From positions 1 through 5,900 of the forward strand of contig DVOA01000112.1 of assembly GCA_018714005.1 (NCBI GenBank): a DNA stretch of 5,900 nucleotides. The letters run 5' to 3'. The DNA comes from Spyradomonas excrementavium (GTDB lineage Bacteria; Cyanobacteriota; Vampirovibrionia; Gastranaerophilales; Gastranaerophilaceae). This document shows positions 1-5,666 of the stretch, one piece after another. The translations under genes were made by a program, and so were the position numbers. Below the pieces are notes generated by a model, which had not been told where the DNA came from, did not search any database, and was given only the letters and a program-made list of their open reading frames with translations. How positions within the stretch are numbered: position 1 is the stretch's first letter; every line of letters starts with the position of its first letter.

Positions 1-2820
1 ATGACCTTTAATGCGTTCAAAATCAGCGTTGTCCATTTTGGAGATATTTTTTAAAAATTCAGTTTTTTCAGTCAAAATTTTTGAAACAATTGAATAATCC
101 TGCTTATTTAAATTGTCGAATATGCCAAAAATGGATTTCAATTGCTCAAAAACCGCTTTTCGTCTTTGTTTCTCAAAAATCTGCTCAGGAGTATAAGAGT
201 GATTGTACATATTATCGAGATTAATATTGTCATCTATGTATTTAATCTTCTCTTCGCAAGCTTTTATCAATGATTTGACGGTTTGTTTATTGTTAATAAA
301 CTCGGAATCCGGCATTTTAGACAATTTTGTTATGGAATCTTTGCTGGACAAAGATTCCAGGAATTGACCCAATTCCTGACGCGGCATTTCAAAAAGCGCG
401 TCCGCAAGATTTGTTTTTGGGGAATACACATTACCTATCCACTCACGTTTTCCACCTAATAAATCGGTTATTTTCCATCTAAAATGCAAATATTCATCTT
501 CATTCATCTTCTGAATGCTTTTTCCGAGTTCGGACGGATTGAAAAGTGCGTCCATTACCGCTTTAAACTCGTTGTCGCCCGCATATTTTAATGAACTGAG
601 CCTTTTTGCGAACGATGAATCATCCGGAGCAATCCGGCTTAAATCCTCTACCACCGCGCGTTGTTCAGCGAGTGAAAGATTTGAGAAATTCTTTATATAT
701 TCGACGGAATTTTTTGTAAATTTGCCAATAATCTCAACAATAGGCGTTTTTTCAAGGTTTATATCCGCAAAAATCTTGTCCCAGATTTGAGAATTTGGAG
801 TCGCCTGCGCAACCTTGTCAGGGAGCTGTTTTGCAATATTTTCAAGGTATTTTTTGAACCATTTCTTTTCTGTAATCTTGCTGGAACCTGAAAGTGTGGT
901 CAAAACCTTGTTAATAACGGATTTTGCGCTCAATTTGCCTTTTACGGCAAGATATCCGCCGTAAAGTAACGGAGAAATCATCGTCAACATGCCGGCGCCG
1001 TAAACAAACGGCTGTGCAATCTCAACAGCTGCTTCCATTGACTCCGAATATTCCTGCGATTTGTCATCCACCTTTTCAAACGTATTGAAAATCTTTCTTT
1101 GAAGATTTTTTGCTTCTTTCATCTGGGTTTCGGTGACATCGAGCTTTGTGAGCTCTTCTTGAAGCATTTTGTTCTGTTTGAGCTCTGTTTTTTTGTATTT
1201 CTGGTATTCAAAATAGTTTTTCATCACATTCGGGATGAAAAGTGCATATTCTTTGACTTTTTCACCGAAAGATTTTTTCGGAGCTTTTACATCTTTTACT
1301 TCCTGCATTTCTTCATCAGTGTAGCCGATGAAATTTTTCGGATTTTCTTCAAGCTCGCGTTTTGCAATGTAGCGGCCGGTTCGAGAGGACGCTTTTTGAA
1401 GTTTCAGGGCAATGAGCGAACCTGCTATCGACGTGACAAAGCCGCCGATTAGCCCGAACACGCCGCGTCTGCCCCATTTTGTTGTTAATGCGGAAGCAGT
1501 ATATTTTCTGATATTTTTTTCAATAATTTGCATACGCGAGGGGCGTTTTGCCTCTTCATTTGCCATTTTTGAGATTGGTTCAAAATGCCACTCTTTCAGG
1601 AATTTTTTTCTTGCGACTTTGTATTCACGTGTGCCCTCTTTGAGCCCTTTCAGCTCGTCATAAGCGCTTTTAGCCGAATCAGAACCGTATTTTTGAACCT
1701 GTTTATTGACAAAATTAGGGATTACCTTTGTCCAGTTCATAATCGAAGAAACAACCGCGCCCACTGCAGCGCCCAAAAACGGCGTAGAGCCCAGAATCAC
1801 GTTAGCAGCAACCTCCATGTTCTGCGAATAGATTTCCGCCTGATTGTTGACCGTGCGAACTACGCGCTGAATGACTTCTTTGTCTTTTTTAGCATTTTCA
1901 AGCTCCTGCGGTGTCAGCTGACGGTCAACTTTTTTCGATTCATCGACATCTGTTTTCTTCCATTTTCGATATGCGCGGTTATCTTTTATTACGCTGACAA
2001 GCCCCTTAAAAAGCCCGCTTTTGAGCATGTCGGTTTTTAATTTTTTGTCTTTTTTCTTGTATTCGGGGTTGTTTTCAAGGTTTTTTCGGGCTTCTTCTAT
2101 CTGCTCCGGCGTATAATTTACAAAATATTTGGGGTCTTCAAGCACTTTTCTTGCCTGCCATCTGGCCACCCTTGAACTTTCGACCTGCAACTTTGTTGCA
2201 TAAACATTTGCCGCAACAAAACCAACAATAGCGGAAACTATGGGAATCGCCACGCCAATTTTCACTTTTTTATACTGTTTTTGCAACTCGTTTTTGTGTT
2301 TTTTATAGAGCTCTTCCGCCTTTTGCCCTAATTCCGGATGACGTTTTTTGATTTTGGCAACAGATTCTTTACTCTGAAGATCCCATGAGCTTATACCCCA
2401 TTTTTCTTCGTAATTTATCTTTTTATCAGCTTCTCTTATCTTCTCAACAAGCTCATTAACCTCTTTATTTTCACGAAAAGCATCTGAAAGCTCACTTTCT
2501 TTATCCATCGCAGGGCGAATTAGCCCCTTGTAAGCTCCGCCCAAGCCAAGAAGCCCCGTAATAGCCGGAGCAAGCCCGATAACCGGTTCCGTAACCGTTT
2601 CAACGTTTTCGGCAATATCTTCAGAGTGCTGATCCATTATATCGACAACATCAATAATGGTTTTGCCCAAATCCTGCGCAGCTTTGATTTCCTGCTGCTT
2701 ATGTTCGCGGCGGCGGTTCAGTTCCTCGCGCTGCAGGTCGTTATCCCGCTGATTTTGCTCGTAATTTTTGAATTTATCGTTATTTTTTGCAATTTCGGAT
2801 AAAGTGTGTAAAATTCCCAT
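1..2820 (-). CDS. Large repeat-containing membrane-associated protein of unknown function, 3' end outside window
   Basis: The frame is open for 940 codons from ATG at 2820 to the left edge, where the gene is cut. An in-frame TGA at 2832-2830 and a GAAGG ribosome-binding site (2831-2827, 6 nt from the ATG) fix the start. I do not recognise the family. Residues 1-60 are charged and coiled-coil-like (many E, Q, R, K). Hydrophobic stretches lie at about 78-100, 187-209, 338-360, 452-472 and 602-627. There is an internal duplication with a period of about 263 residues. One element (about 65-100, 327-360, 587-622) carries S/A-E/Q-x-x-x-E/Q-N/S-x-E before a hydrophobic run. The other (187-245 and 451-509) has a hydrophobic run, then KLQ-xx-SSR, then P-K-x-F-x-x-Y-T. 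Residues 640-940 are helical, charged and lack membrane segments. No signal peptide or catalytic motif is visible. It lies 98 bp downstream of the flavoprotein gene in the same direction. I am confident it is coding; its function is unknown. Confidence 0.9.
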   Translation of the reverse strand, partial: MGILHTLSEIAKNNDKFKNYEQNQRDNDLQREELNRRREHKQQEIKAAQDLGKTIIDVVDIMDQHSEDIAENVETVTEPVIGLAPAITGLLGLGGAYKGLIRPAMDKESELSDAFRENKEVNELVEKIREADKKINYEEKWGISSWDLQSKESVAKIKKRHPELGQKAEELYKKHKNELQKQYKKVKIGVAIPIVSAIVGFVAANVYATKLQVESSRVARWQARKVLEDPKYFVNYTPEQIEEARKNLENNPEYKKKDKKLKTDMLKSGLFKGLVSVIKDNRAYRKWKKTDVDESKKVDRQLTPQELENAKKDKEVIQRVVRTVNNQAEIYSQNMEVAANVILGSTPFLGAAVGAVVSSIMNWTKVIPNFVNKQVQKYGSDSAKSAYDELKGLKEGTREYKVARKKFLKEWHFEPISKMANEEAKRPSRMQIIEKNIRKYTASALTTKWGRRGVFGLIGGFVTSIAGSLIALKLQKASSRTGRYIAKRELEENPKNFIGYTDEEMQEVKDVKAPKKSFGEKVKEYALFIPNVMKNYFEYQKYKKTELKQNKMLQEELTKLDVTETQMKEAKNLQRKIFNTFEKVDDKSQEYSESMEAAVEIAQPFVYGAGMLTMISPLLYGGYLAVKGKLSAKSVINKVLTTLSGSSKITEKKWFKKYLENIAKQLPDKVAQATPNSQIWDKIFADINLEKTPIVEIIGKFTKNSVEYIKNFSNLSLAEQRAVVEDLSRIAPDDSSFAKRLSSLKYAGDNEFKAVMDALFNPSELGKSIQKMNEDEYLHFRWKITDLLGGKREWIGNVYSPKTNLADALFEMPRQELGQFLESLSSKDSITKLSKMPDSEFINNKQTVKSLIKACEEKIKYIDDNINLDNMYNHSYTPEQIFEKQRRKAVFEQLKSIFGIFDNLNKQDYSIVSKILTEKTEFLKNISKMDNADFERIKGH

Positions 2821-2826
2821 TCCATG

Positions 2827-2831
2827 CCTTC
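2827..2831 (-). promoter_or_regulatory. Ribosome-binding site of the large membrane protein
   Basis: GAAGG on the minus strand ends 6 nt before the ATG at 2820. A second ATG overlaps just upstream (2825-2823) but is in another frame. The in-frame stop at 2832-2830 excludes any longer start, so this site decides the start. Confidence 0.6.
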
Positions 2832-2918
2832 AGGTTGTTACGCATATATTTATAAAACCATGCACAAATTGTTATTTGACGGTTGAAAACGGACATGAAA
2901 ATTAAATTTTACAAAATT

Positions 2919-4559
2919 TTACACTTGAGCAAAGCTTTTTTCTGCTTCCCTTTCGTTTTTTAAAAGTTCTTTGTAGAGCGTAATCCCGCCCGTCAGGCTG
3001 TAAACTTCCTCAAAACCCTTTTGCAAAAGGATTCTTGAAGCAACATAGCTCTGAAAACCGGTGTTGCAAAACAGAACGATTTTTTTGTCTTTAGGAAGCT
3101 CAACAAAGCGTTCACGCAGCTGCGGAGTAAAGATATTTATCGCGCCCTCAATGGTTTCGGCGGAAAATTCTTCTTTTGAGCGGATATCAACAAGGAACGA
3201 ACCCTCAATATCCTCATAAAACGCAGGTTTTACAAGCCCTTTGAGGATATTATCAGCGTGCATTCCCAAAATATTCACAGGGTCCTTCGCCGAAGAATAC
3301 GGAGGCGCATAACACAGCTCAGAATCAATCAAATCCCACACTTTCAGGCCATTTCGCATAGCAGTTACGGCAACATCAACGCGTTTTTCAACGCCCTCGC
3401 GTCCGACAGCCTGAATCCCGAGAATATCCCCGTTTTTATTGAACAAAAGCTTATACATCGTGCGGGTTGCGTTCGGATAGTAGCTTGCATGAGAAAAACC
3501 GAAAGTAAAGGTCTTCAAATAGGGGATTCCCCGTTTTATAAGCGTTTCTTCGCTATTTCCGGCGCTCGCAACGGTTAAATCAAAGACTTTTACCACGGCT
3601 GAGCCGATAGTTTTTTTATAAACAGAATCGTATCCGGCAATATTATCCGCAATTATGCGCCCCTGCCTGTTTGCCGGCCCTGCAAGCGGGATTAAAACGC
3701 CCTGTCCCGACACAAAATCCTCAACTTCAACGCTATCCCCGCCGGCATAAATATCGGGGTCGGAGGTTTGCATATGATTATTGACCTTTATACCGCCGGA
3801 TTCGCCTATTTCCAGCCCGCAATCTCGCGCCAGTGCGGTTTCCGGTTTCACGCCTATCGCCAGAATCGCAATATCATAAGGAATTTTTCGTCCGGAGTTC
3901 AGCACAATCTCATTTTTGCCAAAAGCGCTCACGCCATCTGACAAAATTAGCTTTATTCCGTGTTTTCGCAGTTCATTCTGCGCAAAAGCGGCCGTTTCTT
4001 TATCCACAGGAGGCAGGATATGGGGGGAAAGTTCGACAAGTGTTGCGTTTATACCGTCAATTTCCGCAAGGTTTTCCGCCATTTCGACCCCGATGAATCC
4101 GCCGCCGATTACGACTGCATTTCTTGCATTTGAAATTTTTATATATTCTTTAATCCGGTTAGCGTCGCCAAGTGTACGTACGGTATGGATTTTGGGGTTA
4201 TTTATGCCTTCAATTTGAGGTTTAAAAGGGCTTGCGCCGGGTGCGAGGACAAGTTTGTCATAGTTTAAGATTTCATATCCGTTTATTGTGACACTTTTGT
4301 CTTTTCTATTGATGGAGGTAACTTCTGCGCCCATTCTTATATCGACATTGAGTAGGTTTTTGAATTTTTGAACGCTTGAAACATGCATTTTTTCTTCGCT
4401 GTCAATCACATTCGAGCAATAATAAGGAAGTCCGCAGTTTGCGATGGAGATTTCGTTAGTTTTTTCCAGAATCAAAATTTCCGCACTGTCGTCCAGTCTT
4501 CTCATCCTTGCTGCAGCGCTGGCGCCGCAGGCTCCCCCGCCAATAACGATTATTTTCAT
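2919..4559 (-). CDS. CoA-disulfide / polysulfide reductase-type FAD-NAD(P)H oxidoreductase with C-terminal rhodanese domain
   Basis: This complete 546-residue protein belongs to the single-cysteine flavin disulfide reductases fused to rhodanese (CoADR-RHD / NAD(P)H polysulfide reductase group), whose usual length is about 550. FAD-binding GGGACGASAAAR starts at residue 7. The redox cysteine is Cys42 in NCGLPYY. The NAD(P)H-binding motif GGGFIGVE is at 152-159, and the second FAD motif AGGD is at 272-275. The dimerisation domain (about 320-440) has Tyr360/361 and YAPPYSSAKDPVN (417-429), matching the family's conserved tyrosines. The rhodanese domain (about 446-535) has active loop CNTGFQS with Cys498. 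Family members reduce CoA disulfide, CoA persulfide or polysulfide in the cytoplasm, using NAD(P)H and bound CoA. The exact substrate cannot be read from sequence. ATG 4559 is supported by MKIIVIGGG at the N-terminus and GAGGG (4570-4566), 6 nt upstream. A divergent regulator remnant lies upstream. The alternative label NADH oxidase is less likely because of the rhodanese tail. Confidence 0.95.
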   Translation of the reverse strand: MKIIVIGGGACGASAAARMRRLDDSAEILILEKTNEISIANCGLPYYCSNVIDSEEKMHVSSVQKFKNLLNVDIRMGAEVTSINRKDKSVTINGYEILNYDKLVLAPGASPFKPQIEGINNPKIHTVRTLGDANRIKEYIKISNARNAVVIGGGFIGVEMAENLAEIDGINATLVELSPHILPPVDKETAAFAQNELRKHGIKLILSDGVSAFGKNEIVLNSGRKIPYDIAILAIGVKPETALARDCGLEIGESGGIKVNNHMQTSDPDIYAGGDSVEVEDFVSGQGVLIPLAGPANRQGRIIADNIAGYDSVYKKTIGSAVVKVFDLTVASAGNSEETLIKRGIPYLKTFTFGFSHASYYPNATRTMYKLLFNKNGDILGIQAVGREGVEKRVDVAVTAMRNGLKVWDLIDSELCYAPPYSSAKDPVNILGMHADNILKGLVKPAFYEDIEGSFLVDIRSKEEFSAETIEGAINIFTPQLRERFVELPKDKKIVLFCNTGFQSYVASRILLQKGFEEVYSLTGGITLYKELLKNEREAEKSFAQV

Positions 4560-4565
4560 CTTTCA

Positions 4566-4570
4566 CCCTC
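4566..4570 (-). promoter_or_regulatory. Ribosome-binding site of the rhodanese-fused reductase
   Basis: GAGGG on the minus strand lies 6 nt upstream of ATG 4559. It supports that start, which gives the expected short N-terminal lead into the FAD-binding glycine motif. Confidence 0.6.
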
Positions 4571-4590
4571 ATCTCACTGCTCAGGTTAAT

Positions 4591-4619
4591 ATTTTAATAC
4601 CAATTTGCAAAATTGGGAA
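4591..4619 (-). promoter_or_regulatory. Candidate promoter of the reductase gene
   Basis: On the minus strand, TTCCCA (4619-4614) and TAAAAT (4596-4591) are separated by 17 nt. They match the sigma70-type consensus at 4/6 and 5/6. This would put the transcript start about 25 nt before the ATG. A perfect palindrome occupies the spacer. This is an inference from motif matching in AT-rich DNA. Confidence 0.35.
4600..4616. promoter_or_regulatory. 17-bp perfect palindrome, candidate operator
   Basis: CCAATTT-GCA-AAATTGG has 7-bp perfect arms and a 3-bp centre. It lies in the spacer of the candidate reductase promoter, 41 bp upstream of the ATG, and 18 bp before the putative start of the helix-turn-helix remnant. 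The position suits repressor binding. The cognate regulator is unknown; the broken neighbouring regulator is one possibility. Confidence 0.4.
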
Positions 4620-4633
4620 GTGTCCGCCGGCTG

Positions 4634-4940
4634 ATGAAAGTTTAAATTACTAGCCCAATACGCAAGGAGCGAGGTTTTTCACAAATTAAATTTGCGCAAA
4701 TGTTGGGATTGTCAACCAATGTCTTAAGTATTATTGAAACAGGCAACGGCTTTCTAACCGCTGAAACATTAGAAAAGATTTTAGAAAAATTAAACTTAGA
4801 GCCTGATGAGTTATATTCATTTGGCAGAATAAAGACTAACGAAGAACTGCATAATAATATTTTTAAAAAACTTAGAAACCATAAAGTCAGACAGAACAAA
4901 ACTTGCAGTCGTTGATACTTTGCTAAAATCATTACTTTAA
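4634..4940 (+). pseudogene. Broken Cro/C1-type (XRE) helix-turn-helix regulator
   Basis: The frame from 4646 reads IRKERGFSQIKFAQMLGLS and continues with IIETGNGFLTAETLEKI and LEPDELY. This is the full pattern of a Cro/C1-type DNA-binding domain (helices 2-5). An in-frame ATG at 4634 is followed after two codons by TAA (4643-4645), and no conventional start lies between that stop and the domain, so translation of the first helix is not supported. At the A6 tract (4865-4870) the frame breaks. In the original frame the protein ends in an odd basic tail at 4915-4917. Removing one A gives a plausible C-terminus (LETIKSD, then LAVVDTLLKSLL) ending at TAA 4938-4940, next to a hairpin. Starting at ATG 4700 would lose half the domain. 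The gene probably encoded a short stand-alone repressor, now inactive. A sequencing error could explain the A-tract lesion but would not remove the early stop. Confidence 0.75.
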
Positions 4941-4957
4941 TTTAAGAGTAATTTTAT
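4932..4957 (+). terminator. Weak hairpin with T run after the regulator remnant
   Basis: TTACTTT (4932-4938) pairs with AGAGTAA (4945-4951), including one G-T wobble, across a 6-nt loop, and TTTTAT follows. It overlaps the restored stop codon of the XRE remnant, which supports 4940 as the ancestral gene end. The stem is AT-rich and weak. Confidence 0.3.
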
Positions 4958-4960
4958 ACC

Positions 4961-4981
4961 TCGCCGCCGCAAAACTTTTCA
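4961..4981 (+). repeat. Short diverged repeat, copy 1
   Basis: TCGCCGCC followed by AAAACTTTTCA with 2 nt between. Both blocks recur at 5291-5298 and 5311-5321, where 12 nt separate them. The offsets are 330 and 340 bp. It is part of the ordered set of landmarks shared with the region just before the tRNA gene. Confidence 0.45.
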
Positions 4982-5065
4982 TCATTCGCCTGAGAATGCT
5001 CTCATCTGACTTTATCAAGGCAGGATTTTCAAACCGAGAAAATCTTAGAAAGAGAAAACTTGTTT

Positions 5066-5087
5066 CCTCGACAAAGAAACCTCAACA
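5066..5087 (+). repeat. Paired CCTC(G/A)ACA boxes in direct orientation
   Basis: CCTCGACA (5066-5073) and CCTCAACA (5080-5087) are separated by 6 nt. The same box pair with the same 6-nt spacing occurs at 5427-5448, but there the first box is inverted and makes a hairpin. The role is unknown. Confidence 0.4.
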
Positions 5088-5152
5088 CACAATGAGAGGG
5101 GCTGTATGGGGGTAGATTTTAAAAATAAAAATGTTGCATAAGAAATTTATTG

Positions 5153-5172
5153 GGTAGCTTGTCGGCTCATAA
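5153..5172 (+). pseudogene. Degenerate fragment of initiator tRNA (D-arm to anticodon loop)
   Basis: This 20-nt stretch matches the intact tRNA-fMet at 5481-5501 except for one C-to-T change and one missing G in the GGG of the anticodon stem. It includes GGTAGCT, GTCGG and the CTCATAA anticodon loop. The flanks do not match, so neither the acceptor stem nor the T-arm is present and it cannot be a functional tRNA. It lies 328 bp upstream of the intact gene in the same orientation. Confidence 0.5.
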
Positions 5173-5179
5173 GGGTCTT

Positions 5180-5208
5180 TTTAGATTTACTTCCTTGCTT
5201 GATATAAT
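5180..5208 (+). promoter_or_regulatory. Promoter-like sequence with extended -10, no gene assigned
   Basis: TTTAGA (5180-5185, 4/6) and a perfect TATAAT (5203-5208) are 17 nt apart, with TGA directly before the -10 (extended -10, TGn). Transcription would start near 5215 and run into gene-free DNA. A perfect hairpin lies 125 bp further on, so a small RNA is possible. Confidence 0.4.
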
Positions 5209-5290
5209 AAGTGTTATTGGTAGTTATAGACTACTTAATGTTATATTCATAGCTAAAATATAAATTTTAACTACTGCCGCAGGTTTATTT

Positions 5291-5321
5291 TCGCCGCCCC
5301 AGACATCCTAAAAACTTTTCA
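5291..5321 (+). repeat. Short diverged repeat, copy 2
   Basis: Second occurrence of TCGCCGCC and AAAACTTTTCA, identical within the two blocks to 4961-4968 and 4971-4981 but with a longer gap between them. Confidence 0.45.
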
Positions 5322-5340
5322 ATCTGCCCCCCTTACAATA

Positions 5341-5362
5341 TCCCTACAAATAATTGTAGGGA
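5341..5362 (+). repeat. Perfect 9-bp inverted repeat with 4-nt loop
   Basis: TCCCTACAA and TTGTAGGGA flank ATAA. On the plus strand a T5 run appears only 8 nt after the stem, so it is at best a poor terminator. It could be an operator or an RNA hairpin. It lies about 32 bp before the -35 box of the tRNA promoter. Confidence 0.5.
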
Positions 5363-5393
5363 AGATGAATTTTTAAATAAAAAATCAGGGTAC

Positions 5394-5421
5394 TTGATTT
5401 TTAAAATTTACGGAGCATAAT
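5394..5421 (+). promoter_or_regulatory. Promoter of the initiator tRNA gene
   Basis: TTGATT (5394-5399) and CATAAT (5416-5421) are separated by 16 nt, with good matches to both sigma70-type boxes. The predicted start is near 5428, giving a leader of about 35 nt before the mature tRNA end. The GC-poor discriminator just after the -10 is not typical of stringent control, so no regulation is inferred. Confidence 0.55.
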
Positions 5422-5425
5422 AGAG

Positions 5426-5449
5426 ATGTTGAGGGAGTTTCCTCGACAT
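5426..5449 (+). repeat. Leader hairpin ATGTTGAGG / CCTCGACAT
   Basis: Nine base pairs (one G-T wobble) close a 6-nt loop (GAGTTT). The hairpin lies between the predicted start of transcription and the tRNA. It could be an operator overlapping the start site, or a structure in the tRNA precursor. Related boxes occur at 5066-5087. Confidence 0.4.
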
Positions 5450-5462
5450 GAAAACTTAATAT

Positions 5463-5539
<77 letters not shown>

Positions 5540-5549
5540 ATTGAATAGA

Positions 5550-5580
5550 GGGGATTTCAAGGATTTTGAAGTCCCCTTAT
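5550..5580 (+). terminator. Rho-independent-type terminator after tRNA-fMet
   Basis: GGGGATTTCAA (5550-5560) pairs with TTGAAGTCCCC (5566-5576) over 11 bp with one wobble, around a 5-nt loop. TTAT and further AT-rich sequence follow. It lies 10 nt after the tRNA CCA end. The T run is short, so efficiency is uncertain. Confidence 0.65.
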
Positions 5581-5600
5581 TAAATATAAAAATACTTAAA

Positions 5601-5621
5601 TAATTCAACTTTAATTCAACT
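5601..5621 (+). repeat. 10-bp perfect direct repeat with 11-bp period
   Basis: TAATTCAACT occurs at 5601-5610 and 5612-5621, one helical turn apart. The second copy overlaps the candidate -35 box of the following gene, a typical arrangement for a cooperative regulator site. In such AT-rich DNA it could also be chance. Confidence 0.4.
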
Positions 5622-5643
5622 ATACATAATTATTTGGTATGCT
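5615..5643 (+). promoter_or_regulatory. Candidate promoter of the STAS-like gene
   Basis: TTCAAC (5615-5620) and TATGCT (5638-5643) are 17 nt apart, with TGG directly before the -10 (extended -10). The start of transcription would be near 5650, close to the ATG at 5667. Other AT-rich hexamers nearby could serve instead. Confidence 0.3.
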
Positions 5644-5666
5644 AATATATAAATAGGTCGTAAAAT

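Larger units (their letters stand above)
4958..5393. other. Gene-free accessory stretch with eroded repeats
   Basis: No convincing reading frame occurs on either strand. The stretch holds short sequences that recur nearer the tRNA gene: TCGCCGCC at 4961 and 5291, AAAACTTTTCA at 4971 and 5311, and CCTCGACA at 5066 and 5441. It also holds a degenerate piece of initiator tRNA at 5153-5172, an orphan promoter-like sequence at 5180-5208 and a perfect hairpin at 5341-5362. I see no insertion-sequence ends and no CRISPR repeats. Confidence 0.6.

Noticed and set aside
515..790. Plus-strand open frame of 91 codons
   Set aside because: Antisense to the same long minus-strand gene, with no ribosome-binding site or family resemblance.
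1099..2040. Plus-strand open frames, rich in Phe, Leu and Ile, opposite the large membrane protein
   Set aside because: They lie antisense within a 940-codon frame that has a proper start, ribosome-binding site and internal repeats. Their Phe-rich composition is what the complement of a Lys/Glu-rich protein gives.
2904..2919. AAATTTT/AAAATTT palindrome at the end of the reductase gene as a terminator
   Set aside because: The stem has no G-C pairs and the loop is only 2 nt, so it is unlikely to terminate transcription.
3258..4653. Several plus-strand open frames opposite the reductase gene and its upstream region
   Set aside because: All overlap the well-supported reductase or its promoter and encode low-complexity, unrecognisable sequences.
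4865..4871. A-AAA-AAC type slippery site as programmed -1 frameshifting in the XRE gene
   Set aside because: The shift needed to reach the plausible C-terminus corresponds to one extra base, the opposite phase from a -1 slip. The gene also lacks a usable start, so decay explains it better.
4642..4932. Minus-strand open frame of 96 codons, hydrophobic
   Set aside because: It is the complement of the helix-turn-helix remnant, whose amino acid pattern is unmistakable on the plus strand.
4941..5462. CRISPR array or insertion sequence in the gene-free region
   Set aside because: The repeats are only 8-20 bp, irregularly spaced and not separated by uniform spacers. No terminal inverted repeats or transposase fragments are visible.
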